Of a stretch of 64,000 nt of DNA, positions 8,409 to 16,592 are shown piece by piece. A model generated the notes under the pieces. The model was not told where the DNA came from, made no database searches, and worked only from the letters and a program-made list of their open reading frames with translations. The stretch is taken from the NCBI GenBank assembly GCA_023228295.1, contig JALOBP010000001.1:23039-87038 (forward strand), written 5' to 3'. Position numbers and translations under genes: made by a program. Positions within the stretch are counted from its first letter, which is position 1; each line of letters begins with the position of its first letter. The DNA comes from Methanoregula sp. (GTDB lineage: Archaea > Halobacteriota > Methanomicrobia > Methanomicrobiales > Methanospirillaceae).

Positions 8409-9701
8409 ATGCCCGATACCGAAGACCCCTCAACCGGACTATTCAAAAAATATCTTACCAACAACAGGATTTTTAAGGATCGCGAGGTGCTCCGACACTC
8501 GTACCGCCCCCAGATCCTGCCTCACCGGAAACCCCAGATCGATGAGGTTGCTTCTATCCTAGCCCCATCTCTTCGGAACGAAACCCCCTCCAATATCCTC
8601 ATCTACGGTAAGACGGGCACTGGGAAAACGGCGTGTGTCCGTTACGTGGGATTCGAACTGGAGAAAGCAAGCTCCAAGATGGGAACCCTCTGCCGGATTG
8701 TGCACCTGAATTGCGAAGTTATCGATACCCAGTACCGGGTGCTTGCCCAGATTGCAAAGTGCCTCGATGTCCCGGACGAAGTGGCAAGTGACAAAACCCG
8801 CACCCACATCCCAATGACCGGGTGGCCGACAGACCAGGTGTATGCCGAGCTGAAAAACCAGCTGGAAGCCGGTGGCGGGGTCCTTGTCATCGTGCTGGAT
8901 GAGATCGACAAGCTCGTCAAGAAAAGTGGGGATGATACCCTCTACAATCTCACACGGATCAACTCGGATCTCAAGAACTCAAAGGTAAGTATTATTGGTA
9001 TCTCCAACGACCTGAGTTTCAAGGATTTCCTTGACCCCCGGGTTCTCTCCTCGCTCTCGGAAGAAGAGATCGTCTTCCCGCCCTACAATGCCCCGCAACT
9101 CGTGGATATCCTTGCCCAGCGTGCTGATGGTGCATTCATGCCCGGGGCCCTTGACGAGGGAGTCATCCCGCTCTGCTCGGCCCTTGCCGCACAGGAACAT
9201 GGGGACGCCCGGAGGGCGCTTGACCTCTTCAGGATCTCCGGTGAGCTTGCAGACCGGGACGACTCCACGCAGGTGACCGAGGCGCATGTCAAGCTGGCAC
9301 AGGCCAAGATTGAAACCGACAGCATGATCGAATGCATCGCAACGCTTCCCACGCAGAGCAAGCTTATTCTCTTCTCAATGCTGATCCTGGAACAGCTTGG
9401 CCAGAATATCTTTACGAGCGGGGAAGTCTCACGTATATACCAGGATATTGCCCCCTCGATAGAGCTTGATGTCCTCACCCACCGCAGGATAACGGATCTC
9501 ATATCCGAGCTGAATATGCTCGGAGTTATCAACACTCGCGTTGTCAGCCGCGGACGGTATGGTAGGACCAAGGAGATGTGGTTTGACTCCAATACGGGCA
9601 AGATCCGCGAGGTAGTGCTCAAGGATCCGCGTCTGAATGGACTTAAGGATCTTGATGTATCGCAGATGGAAGCCAAGTGGCTCAAGACCTGGTTCAGGTG
9701 A
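8409..9701 (+). CDS. cdc6: Orc1/Cdc6-type replication initiator
   Basis: This 430-residue AAA+ ATPase is the archaeal origin recognition and helicase-loading protein. Walker A is GKTGTGKT at 67-74, Walker B is VIVLDEIDKL, sensor 1 is IIGISND, and sensor 2 is in GDARRALDLFR; the C-terminal 110 residues form the winged-helix DNA-binding domain. A GTG two codons upstream (8403) is an alternative start; ATG at 8409 is preferred. Three ORB-like boxes lie immediately upstream, as expected for an initiator gene next to its own origin. An Lrp-type regulator follows after only 6 bp. Confidence 0.95.
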   Translation: MPDTEDPSTGLFKKYLTNNRIFKDREVLRHSYRPQILPHRKPQIDEVASILAPSLRNETPSNILIYGKTGTGKTACVRYVGFELEKASSKMGTLCRIVHLNCEVIDTQYRVLAQIAKCLDVPDEVASDKTRTHIPMTGWPTDQVYAELKNQLEAGGGVLVIVLDEIDKLVKKSGDDTLYNLTRINSDLKNSKVSIIGISNDLSFKDFLDPRVLSSLSEEEIVFPPYNAPQLVDILAQRADGAFMPGALDEGVIPLCSALAAQEHGDARRALDLFRISGELADRDDSTQVTEAHVKLAQAKIETDSMIECIATLPTQSKLILFSMLILEQLGQNIFTSGEVSRIYQDIAPSIELDVLTHRRITDLISELNMLGVINTRVVSRGRYGRTKEMWFDSNTGKIREVVLKDPRLNGLKDLDVSQMEAKWLKTWFR

Positions 9702-9707
9702 TTAATA

Positions 9708-10199
9708 ATGGATGAAAAAGATCTCGTACTCCTGAAAATTCTCGAGGAGAACAGCCGGCTGTCAGTGGATGAAATTGCGACCATGATGTCCCTTCCCACA
9801 AGTGAGGTTGCAGCAAGGGTACAGGCACTGGAAGCAGCCCGGATCATCAAGGGCTATTCCACAGTGGTTAACTGGGAGAAGGCAGGAAACGACGAGGTCG
9901 CCGCCATCATCGAGCTGAAAGTAAGCCCCGAGCGCGATTTCGGCTATGATCGGATTGCCGAACGGCTCTGCCGCTTCCGGCAGGTCAGGACCCTGCGACT
10001 CATTACCGGCACCTATGATCTCCAGATAATCGTGACCGGCAAGAACATGCAGGAAGTATCACGGTTTGTCTCCGAGCATGTTGCGCCGATGGACAGGATC
10101 CGGGAGACTGCAACGCACATTGTCATGAAGACCTACAAGGAAAATGGCAACGCGTTTTTTGAACAACCCGAGACTGAACGTCTGCCCTATACGATGTAA
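9708..10199 (+). CDS. Lrp/AsnC-family transcriptional regulator
   Basis: This 163-residue protein has an N-terminal winged helix-turn-helix (about residues 1-60, with EIATMMSLPTSEVAARVQAL as the recognition region) and a C-terminal RAM-type ligand-binding domain (about 65-145). The size is typical for a one-component Lrp regulator. It starts 6 bp after cdc6 and ends 10 bp before an aminotransferase gene. Pairing of Lrp with a class I/II aminotransferase suggests that it senses an amino acid related to the enzyme's substrate; the effector cannot be read from sequence. Confidence 0.92.
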   Translation: MDEKDLVLLKILEENSRLSVDEIATMMSLPTSEVAARVQALEAARIIKGYSTVVNWEKAGNDEVAAIIELKVSPERDFGYDRIAERLCRFRQVRTLRLITGTYDLQIIVTGKNMQEVSRFVSEHVAPMDRIRETATHIVMKTYKENGNAFFEQPETERLPYTM

Positions 10200-10209
10200 G
10201 GAGTGTACC

Positions 10210-11367
10210 ATGCGCAACTTTGTATCTGGACGGGCACAGGAGATACCGCCCTCCGGGATCAGGAAATTCTTTGATCTTGTGCTAACCATGGACGACGTAA
10301 TCTCGCTTGGTGTGGGTGAACCGGATTTCCGTACTCCGTGGAACATCTGCGAGTCCAGTATCTATTCAATCGAGCAGGGAACAACATCGTACACCTCCAA
10401 CCGCGGGCTCCAGAGCCTCAGGGATGCCCTATCCCGGCACCTTGCCCGGACCTACAACCTCAGGTACAACAGTAATAGTGAGATGGTCATCACGACCGGT
10501 GTCTCGGAAGGTCTCGATATCGCTGTCCGTGCTGTCACCGACCCGGGTGACGAGGTGCTCATTGCACAACCAAGTTATGTCTCGTACGGTCCCTGCGTCA
10601 CCCTTGCCGGAGGCATCCCGGTACCAGTCCGCTGTACTGAGAAGGATCATTTCAAGCTGAACCCGGACTCGCTTGCCGAGAAGATCACAAAAAAGTCAAA
10701 ATCCCTTATTATCAATTTCCCGAATAACCCGACCGGGGCGGTGATGACGGAAAGTGACCTTAAGGCAATTGCCGATCTGGTTATCGATCACGATCTCCTG
10801 CTCATCAGCGATGAGGTCTATTCGGAGCTCTCGTACGAGAAACGCCACTGTTCAGCTGCAACAGTGAGCGATCTCTGGGATCGGACCATCACCCTCAATG
10901 GCTTCTCCAAGGCGTACGCGATGACCGGCTGGCGTATCGGTTATCTCTGTGCCCCAAGAGAGATCTGCGATGCAGCGCTCAAGATCCACCAGTATGTCAT
11001 GCTCTGCGCTCCGACAATGGGGCAGGTAGGCGCAGTCGAGGCACTCCGCTCTGCTGAGGAAGACAAAAATAGCATGGTCAACGAGTACCTGCTCCGGCGG
11101 AACCTGTTCATCGCCGGTCTCAACCGGGTCGGTCTACCCTGCCATGTACCGGAAGGTGCGTTCTATGCGTTCCCCTCCGTTGAGAAGACCGGTCTCTCGG
11201 ATGTGGAGTTTGCCGAACAGCTGCTCAGGGAGCAGAAGGTTGCGGTTGTCCCGGGAAGCGTCTTTGGCGAGGGTGGGGAGGGACACCTCCGGTGTGCCTA
11301 CGCGGTCTCCCGTAAGGACCTGACCGAAGCACTTCGGAGAATGGAGATCTTTATCAACGGCCTGTGA
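10210..11367 (+). CDS. PLP-dependent class I/II aminotransferase
   Basis: This 385-residue fold-type I aminotransferase resembles archaeal aspartate/aromatic aminotransferases. The PLP-binding lysine is in NGFSKAYAMTGWRIGY; the cofactor-contact motifs NFPNNPTGA and SDEVYSEL are also present, as is the substrate-binding arginine near the C-terminus (GHLRCAYA). The start at ATG 10210 (MRNFVSGRAQ) follows the Lrp gene closely; the frame is open upstream through the Lrp coding region, but that is a shadow. The exact amino donor and acceptor are not decidable from sequence. Confidence 0.9.
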   Translation: MRNFVSGRAQEIPPSGIRKFFDLVLTMDDVISLGVGEPDFRTPWNICESSIYSIEQGTTSYTSNRGLQSLRDALSRHLARTYNLRYNSNSEMVITTGVSEGLDIAVRAVTDPGDEVLIAQPSYVSYGPCVTLAGGIPVPVRCTEKDHFKLNPDSLAEKITKKSKSLIINFPNNPTGAVMTESDLKAIADLVIDHDLLLISDEVYSELSYEKRHCSAATVSDLWDRTITLNGFSKAYAMTGWRIGYLCAPREICDAALKIHQYVMLCAPTMGQVGAVEALRSAEEDKNSMVNEYLLRRNLFIAGLNRVGLPCHVPEGAFYAFPSVEKTGLSDVEFAEQLLREQKVAVVPGSVFGEGGEGHLRCAYAVSRKDLTEALRRMEIFINGL

Positions 11368-11370
11368 ATT

Positions 11371-11396
11371 AAAAACCCCGGGGAGATCCCTTTTTA
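11371..11396 (+). terminator. Possible terminator after the aminotransferase
   Basis: Just past the stop codon there is AAAAACCCCGGGG, then GGGAGATCCC and a run of five T. Archaeal termination needs mainly the T-run; the short dyads may assist. This would end the cdc6-Lrp-aminotransferase unit before purA. Confidence 0.4.
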
Positions 11397-11502
11397 TATT
11401 CATAATCCTCCGTATTATCGCAATACTGCAGGCCACTACAATGCTGCCGCTCTCATGAGGGATAGTTTATTTTGGGACTTAACCAATACTACATGAAAGA
11501 CA

Positions 11503-12516
11503 ATGAGCTGTACGATTATCGTAGGTGGATTTTTTGGGGATGAGGGCAAGGGCAAGGTTGTTGCCCATATTGCCTATAAGGATAAACCTGTAATCATCTC
11601 CCGTGGTGGTGTCGGTCCGAATGCCGGCCACACCGTTCAGGTCGGGACCAAGGAATATGGTGTCCGGATGGTCCCGTCCGGTTTTGTCTATAAGGATGCA
11701 AAGCTCTGTATCGGGAGTGGCGTTCTCGTCGATCCCCGTGTCCTGGAACATGAAGTCGAAATGCTTGGTGTCCGGGGGAGGGTCTTTGTCGACAAGCGCT
11801 GTGGTATAATAACAGAAGACCACATCGCCCGCGACAAGGGAAGTGCCCACCTCTCAAAGAAGATCGGAAGCACCGGTTCAGGCTGCGGTCCGGCCAACTC
11901 CGACCGCGTCATGCGGACTTCCCCTCAGGCAAAGGATCTGCCGGAACTGGCAGAATACCTGCTTGATGTCCCAAAAGCAATTGATGACGAGCTTAAAAAG
12001 AACAACAACGTCCTTCTCGAAGGCACGCAGGGTTTTGGAATCTCCCTTTATTACGGGACTTACCCGTTCGTCACCAGTAAAGACACGTCCGCATCGCAGA
12101 TCGCTGCGGACAATGGAGTCGGCCCGACAAAGATTGACGATGTTATCGTTGTCTTCAAGGCATACCCGACCAGGGTGGGCGAAGGCCCGTTCAGCACCGA
12201 AATGTCTGTCGACACATCCGATGCCATGGGCATCCAGGAGTTCGGCACGGTCACCCACCGGAAACGCCGGATTGGCGGATGGGACGGGGATATGGCCCGC
12301 TATTCGGCGATGATCAATGGATGTACCATCGCGGCCATCACCGGGATTGACCGGGTTGACAAGGACTGTTTCGGGTTAACTGACTATAGCAAACTCACGA
12401 AGAAGGCCAGAGATTTCATCCGTCAGGCTGAGGACGATATCGGCTGCTCCGTGGGGCTCATTTCTACCGGCCCTGAGATGACCCAGATTATCGATATTCG
12501 GGATGAACTGGCATGA
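11503..12516 (+). CDS. purA: Adenylosuccinate synthetase (short archaeal form)
   Basis: This 337-residue enzyme makes adenylosuccinate from IMP, aspartate and GTP in AMP synthesis. The GTP-binding loop GGFFGDEGKGKV lies at residues 8-19 and the IMP-binding HTVQVG loop follows. At about 337 residues it is roughly 90 shorter than bacterial PurA (about 430), as is normal for the archaeal short subfamily. The start at 11503 (MSCTIIVGG) is supported by the family N-terminus. Its stop overlaps the next start by 4 bp (ATGA), so the zinc-protein gene at 12513 is translationally coupled. Confidence 0.95.
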   Translation: MSCTIIVGGFFGDEGKGKVVAHIAYKDKPVIISRGGVGPNAGHTVQVGTKEYGVRMVPSGFVYKDAKLCIGSGVLVDPRVLEHEVEMLGVRGRVFVDKRCGIITEDHIARDKGSAHLSKKIGSTGSGCGPANSDRVMRTSPQAKDLPELAEYLLDVPKAIDDELKKNNNVLLEGTQGFGISLYYGTYPFVTSKDTSASQIAADNGVGPTKIDDVIVVFKAYPTRVGEGPFSTEMSVDTSDAMGIQEFGTVTHRKRRIGGWDGDMARYSAMINGCTIAAITGIDRVDKDCFGLTDYSKLTKKARDFIRQAEDDIGCSVGLISTGPEMTQIIDIRDELA

Positions 12517-12695
12517 AACGCTCGCTCATGGATATCCTCTGCTGCCCGGTCTGTAAGGGAGATCTCGCCCTCCGGGTTGAGAAGGAAGATGAAAAAGAGA
12601 TTCTCGAAGGCGGACTCCACTGTGCCGCCTGCAACGTGGAATATCCCATTCACGAGGGTATCCCCGATCTGCTGCCCCGGACACCCCCCCAGTAG
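12513..12695 (+). CDS. Trm112-like small zinc-binding protein
   Basis: This 60-residue protein starts MKRSLMDILCCPVCKGDL and has a second pair, CAAC, about 25 residues later, giving a CPxC...CxxC zinc site. This is the Trm112/UPF0434 pattern: small proteins that activate SAM-dependent methyltransferases acting on tRNA, rRNA and release factor. The ending IHEGIPDLLP is characteristic. It overlaps purA by 4 bp and precedes a membrane protein gene by 12 bp. The partner methyltransferase is not visible nearby. Confidence 0.85.
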   Translation: MKRSLMDILCCPVCKGDLALRVEKEDEKEILEGGLHCAACNVEYPIHEGIPDLLPRTPPQ

Positions 12696-12707
12696 ACAGG
12701 TACCAGC

Positions 12708-13280
12708 ATGAACCTCCCGCTGCCCGTTTCCATGGCTCTCTCTCCCGGCATGGGAGGATCAGAACCTGGATACGATATCCACCTCAACCGCAGTGGCATC
12801 AACTCCATCGACCTTCCCCGCGAGGATGTCAACGTCGAGATCGGCACCAGTGTTTCCCTGCATTTCCTGAACCGGGGTGCCCCAATCCATATCACTGCCA
12901 GCTCATCCAATGCCAGCATGTACACGGACTTCTTCCACGAGAATATGTATGTGGTAGATGAGTCCGTGCTGACAATCCCGATACGGAAGGAAAGCCGGGA
13001 AGGTTTTTTTGATCTCGAGATTCTTGCCGGCTATGGTGCGGTAAAGACCGGGCTCCGGGTTCATATCATCCCTATCCAGCGCCTGCGCCCTGTTGTGAAG
13101 GAAGAGTTCCCGCTCCAGCCGGTTGCAAAGGGGCGGCCGCACATGCTCATGGTCCTGATGGGGATCTCTTTAATTGTATACAGCACCTGGCTTCTTTATC
13201 CCACCATTGAGCTTCTGAATATTGCTGCGTTTCTCATTCTCATCGTCGGGGCTCTCAATACATGGTACCGGCAGGATTAG
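12708..13280 (+). CDS. Conserved-looking membrane-anchored protein of unknown function
   Basis: This is a 190-residue protein with a soluble N-terminal domain of beta-rich character (about residues 1-135), followed by two hydrophobic segments near the C-terminus (about 143-163 and 166-182) and a short tail WYRQD. No signal peptide is obvious. The N-terminal domain might be an Ig-like or cupredoxin-like sandwich, but that is a guess. It overlaps cbiB by 19 bp, so translation of the two is probably coupled. I do not recognise a characterised family. Confidence 0.75.
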   Translation: MNLPLPVSMALSPGMGGSEPGYDIHLNRSGINSIDLPREDVNVEIGTSVSLHFLNRGAPIHITASSSNASMYTDFFHENMYVVDESVLTIPIRKESREGFFDLEILAGYGAVKTGLRVHIIPIQRLRPVVKEEFPLQPVAKGRPHMLMVLMGISLIVYSTWLLYPTIELLNIAAFLILIVGALNTWYRQD

Positions 13281-14203
13281 TCTTTACTGCCCTCATCATC
13301 TGTGCCGCGCTTGCCGTGGACCGGTTGATCGGCGATCCCCATTCCCGCTACCATCCGGTTGCCCTCCTGGGCAGCCTGATCGGCTGGTGGGGAAAACCAG
13401 CGACATATCCCCCAAAAATCCAGCGTCTCGCGGGTGTTATATTCTGGCTCTTCACGGTAACGATCTTCTCGCTCCCGTTTCTCCTGTTCTCGTGGTATGC
13501 ACCCTGGGCCATCTACCTGCTCATCGCCCCGTTCCTGCTGAAGTGCTGTTTTGCATGGCGGTCCCTTGAGGAGCATACGCTTGCGGTTGTGGCAGCAGTA
13601 AAAGACGGGGTTGAATCGGGCAGAGAGAAAGTCGGGATGCTGGTCTCCCGCGATACGGCGAAACTGGATCGTGACCATGTTCTTTCTGCGGGCTATGAGT
13701 CCATGACCGAGAACCTTACTGACAGTATCATCTCCCCACTCTGCTTCTTTGCCGTGTTCGGCCTTGCCGGTGCGGCAGCGTTCCGTGCGGTCAATACCAT
13801 GGATGCGATGCTCGGTTACCGTGATGAACGCGAACGTCTTGGCTGGTGTGCAGCCCGTATGGATGATATCTGCAATTTTATCCCTGCCCGGATTACGGTC
13901 CTCCTTCTTCTCCTGTGGTTTATTCCCAAAGGAACGATTGGCGATGCGGTACGGGTAATGCGCCGCGATGGGAGGAATCGCCCGGGATTCAATGGCGGGA
14001 TCGTTATGGCTGCAATGGCAGGCGGTACAGGGATTCGGTTCGAGAAACCCGGGGTCTACACCATCGGTGACCGGGTACGAACGCTGGATGAGGCAGGTTC
14101 CGATATCCTTTCAGCAACACGGGCAGTAACCCTCATGTTTACCGCGATTGCTGGTAGTGCACTGTTTTTATTGGGTATCATAACTAATAGTACCGGCATA
14201 TGA
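13262..14203 (+). CDS. cbiB: Adenosylcobinamide-phosphate synthase
   Basis: This 313-residue integral membrane enzyme attaches aminopropanol (or its phosphate) to adenosylcobyric acid in cobamide synthesis, needed for the methyl-transfer corrinoids of methanogens. The N-terminal signature [21 protein letters not shown] is split here as [13 protein letters not shown] and VALLGSLI. Other landmarks are [18 protein letters not shown] and the glycine-rich R-N-R-P-GFNGG segment. About five membrane spans are visible. It overlaps both its neighbours (19 bp upstream; ATGA-type 4 bp with pdxS), indicating one operon. Confidence 0.93.
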   Translation: MVPAGLVFTALIICAALAVDRLIGDPHSRYHPVALLGSLIGWWGKPATYPPKIQRLAGVIFWLFTVTIFSLPFLLFSWYAPWAIYLLIAPFLLKCCFAWRSLEEHTLAVVAAVKDGVESGREKVGMLVSRDTAKLDRDHVLSAGYESMTENLTDSIISPLCFFAVFGLAGAAAFRAVNTMDAMLGYRDERERLGWCAARMDDICNFIPARITVLLLLLWFIPKGTIGDAVRVMRRDGRNRPGFNGGIVMAAMAGGTGIRFEKPGVYTIGDRVRTLDEAGSDILSATRAVTLMFTAIAGSALFLLGIITNSTGI

Positions 14204-15096
14204 AACTGGAAGAACTGAGATTTGGCACTGAGCTTCTCAAGCGCGGCTTTGCATCCATGCAGAAAGGGGGCGTAATCATGGATGTCGTGAATGCCGAGCA
14301 GGCTAAGATTGCCGAGGATGCCGGTGCAGTCGCAGTCATGTCACTGGAGCGGGTTCCCTCTGATATCAGGAAAATGGGCGGTGTCGCCCGCATGGCAGAT
14401 CCCGAGAAAGTTGCCGAGATCATCGAAGCTGTCTCAATCCCCGTTATGGGCAAGGTACGGATTGGGCACTTTGTCGAAGCCCAGGTGCTGGAAGTCCTTG
14501 GTGTGGACATGATCGACGAGAGCGAGGTCCTGACACCGGCAGATGAGCAATACCATATCGATAAAAAGCAGTTCAAAGTCCCCTTCGTCTGCGGTGCACG
14601 CAACCTTGGCGAGGCCCTCCGCCGGATCAATGAAGGCGCTGCCATGATCCGGACCAAGGGAGAGGCAGGTACCGGGAACGTTGTCGAGGCTGTCCGCCAT
14701 ATGCGTACGATCATGGGCGAGATCCGGATGCTCCGCGGGCTCGACAAGCAGGAGATGGCCGACTATGCCCGCGAGATCGAGGCACCGGCCGAGCTCATAT
14801 TCGAATGTGCTGAACGCGGACGGCTCCCGGTCGTGAACTTCTCGGCCGGCGGTATTGCAACACCCTCGGATGCTGCCATGATGATGCAGCTCGGTGCCGA
14901 CGGCGTCTTTGTCGGGTCAGGGATATTCAAGTCCACGGAACCCGAGCGAATGGCAAAAGCTATCGTGGAAGCGGTCAACAACTTCGATGATGCCACAGTA
15001 ATCGCAAAAGTCAGCACCGGTCTCGGCGACGCGATGCCGGGCCTTGACATCCACACGCTCCGTGAAGACGAGGTGCTGCAGACACGTGGACGCTAA
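14200..15096 (+). CDS. pdxS: Pyridoxal 5'-phosphate synthase, PdxS subunit
   Basis: This 298-residue TIM-barrel enzyme builds PLP from ribose 5-phosphate, glyceraldehyde 3-phosphate and ammonia supplied by PdxT. Highly conserved segments are [29 protein letters not shown], the active-site MGKVRIGH and [16 protein letters not shown]. Length is the family norm (about 295). The start overlaps the cbiB stop by 4 bp and the end overlaps pdxT by 11 bp, so the subunits are made together. No key residue seems missing. Confidence 0.97.
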   Translation: MKLEELRFGTELLKRGFASMQKGGVIMDVVNAEQAKIAEDAGAVAVMSLERVPSDIRKMGGVARMADPEKVAEIIEAVSIPVMGKVRIGHFVEAQVLEVLGVDMIDESEVLTPADEQYHIDKKQFKVPFVCGARNLGEALRRINEGAAMIRTKGEAGTGNVVEAVRHMRTIMGEIRMLRGLDKQEMADYAREIEAPAELIFECAERGRLPVVNFSAGGIATPSDAAMMMQLGADGVFVGSGIFKSTEPERMAKAIVEAVNNFDDATVIAKVSTGLGDAMPGLDIHTLREDEVLQTRGR

Positions 15097-15676
15097 TATC
15101 GGTGTCCTTGCCCTGCAGGGGAACGTGAGCGAGCATATCGACGCGTTCCTCCTCGCTCTCGAACGGACGGGCCACGGCCCCTCCTCCGAGGTTTTTGAAG
15201 TACGCAGTCCGGCCGATCTTGCGGACTGTACGGTTCTTTCCATTCCCGGTGGAGAATCCACCACCATCTCGCGGCTCATTGACAAGAACGGGCTGTACGA
15301 ACCGATCCGGCAGTTCAAGGGCGGGATTTTTGCCACCTGCGCTGGTATGGTCCTGATGGCAACCGAGGTTGCCGATCCCCGCATCCATCCCCTCGGTCTC
15401 ATGGATATGGTAGCAGACCGGAACGCGTTCGGGCGGCAGAGAGAATCGTTTGAGACGGATCTTCCCATTTCCGGTCTCGACGGAGGATCGTTCCACGCTA
15501 TTTTTATCCGGGCTCCTGTCGTCACCTGGGCAGACCCCGCATTGAACGTGCTGGCCCGGCTTGACCAGGGAATCGTTGCCATTGAGCAGGGAAAACATAT
15601 AGCGCTCTCGTTCCACCCGGAACTTGGCAACGATACGCGGCTCCACGAGCGGTTCCTGAAGATGAACGGGATCTGA
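15086..15676 (+). CDS. pdxT: Pyridoxal 5'-phosphate synthase, glutaminase subunit PdxT
   Basis: This 196-residue class I-type glutamine amidotransferase feeds ammonia to PdxS. Motifs are [13 protein letters not shown] at the N-terminus, [11 protein letters not shown], the nucleophile Cys85 in FATCAGM and the catalytic histidine/glutamate in SFHPEL. I choose the GTG at 15086 because it yields the family N-terminus; the frame's earlier ATG (15044) is well inside pdxS. The 11-bp overlap with pdxS implies coupling. The 87 bp after it separate it from a membrane methyltransferase-like gene. Confidence 0.95.
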   Translation: MDANIGVLALQGNVSEHIDAFLLALERTGHGPSSEVFEVRSPADLADCTVLSIPGGESTTISRLIDKNGLYEPIRQFKGGIFATCAGMVLMATEVADPRIHPLGLMDMVADRNAFGRQRESFETDLPISGLDGGSFHAIFIRAPVVTWADPALNVLARLDQGIVAIEQGKHIALSFHPELGNDTRLHERFLKMNGI

Positions 15677-15763
15677 CGGGCCATAAAACGCGATGGTGGG
15701 CCGGATAACCGGAGCCAGATCCTGTCGCAATCGACTATATACCATAAGAATCCATCCTGTTTT

Positions 15764-16444
15764 ATGGGAAATCCCCCCCGCGGCCTTGTAAAGTCAATTC
15801 TTCTCCGTCTCATCGGAGGCTTTATCGTCATCGCTGCACTCCTCCTCATCCCGGCAGGCACGCTGTGGTACTGGCAGGGATGGCTGTATCTTGGCGTGCT
15901 TTTTATCCCCATGTTCTTTGTCCTCGTATTCCTGGTCCGGCACGATCCGGCTCTCCTAGTAAGGCGAATGCGCCTGCGGGAGAAGGAAGCGGAGCAGAAA
16001 CGGATCATCACGCTCTCGACGGGAGTATTCCTTGCCTGCATCATCCTTCCCGGACTGGACTTCCGGCTCGGGTGGTCGCAGGTACCGGTATGGCTTGTCC
16101 TTGCAGCCGACATCATGGTGTTTGCCGGTTACCTGATCTTCTTCATCACCCTGAGGGAGAACAGCTACGCCTCGCGGATCATCGAGGTGGAAAACGGTCA
16201 GCAGGTAATCTCGACCGGTCCCTATGCACAGGTCCGCCACCCGATGTATACAGGGGTTCTCCTGATGTTCCTCTTTACTCCGCTGGCTTTAGGATCCTAT
16301 GTTGCCCTCATCATGTTCCCGCCGCTCCTGGTCACCATTATCCTGCGGATACACAACGAAGAAGACGTGCTGGCACGCGATCTTCCGGGTTATTCTGAAT
16401 ATTGTACGAAAACCCGCTATCGGCTCGTGCCGGGAATCTGGTAA
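15764..16444 (+). CDS. Isoprenylcysteine/phospholipid methyltransferase-like membrane protein
   Basis: This 226-residue integral membrane protein has about five hydrophobic segments. Its C-terminal half carries the ICMT/PEMT-type signature: STGPYAQVRHPMYTG followed by NEEDVLARDLPGYSEYC. In this family the signature binds S-adenosylmethionine for methyl transfer to carboxyl groups or lipids. The substrate in a methanogen is unknown. It lies alone between pdxT and the SPFH gene; a TTTTTATTAAAA element (about 16543) after it may be the SPFH gene's TATA box. Confidence 0.85.
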   Translation: MGNPPRGLVKSILLRLIGGFIVIAALLLIPAGTLWYWQGWLYLGVLFIPMFFVLVFLVRHDPALLVRRMRLREKEAEQKRIITLSTGVFLACIILPGLDFRLGWSQVPVWLVLAADIMVFAGYLIFFITLRENSYASRIIEVENGQQVISTGPYAQVRHPMYTGVLLMFLFTPLALGSYVALIMFPPLLVTIILRIHNEEDVLARDLPGYSEYCTKTRYRLVPGIW

Positions 16445-16592
16445 AGCAGGATCCTACCGATCGAACACAGACTCACGTACCCATATTCCAGGTACACGAC
16501 GAATTTCACTTCTTGGTATAGATATAACGGGAACAAAACAAACAGTTTTTATTAAAATTACATCATACCGGAAAGATATCGATGGTGTAACT

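Noticed and set aside
14917..16116. 399-codon minus-strand frame over pdxT and the ICMT-like gene
   Set aside because: It crosses two well-supported genes on the other strand and has no conserved motif.
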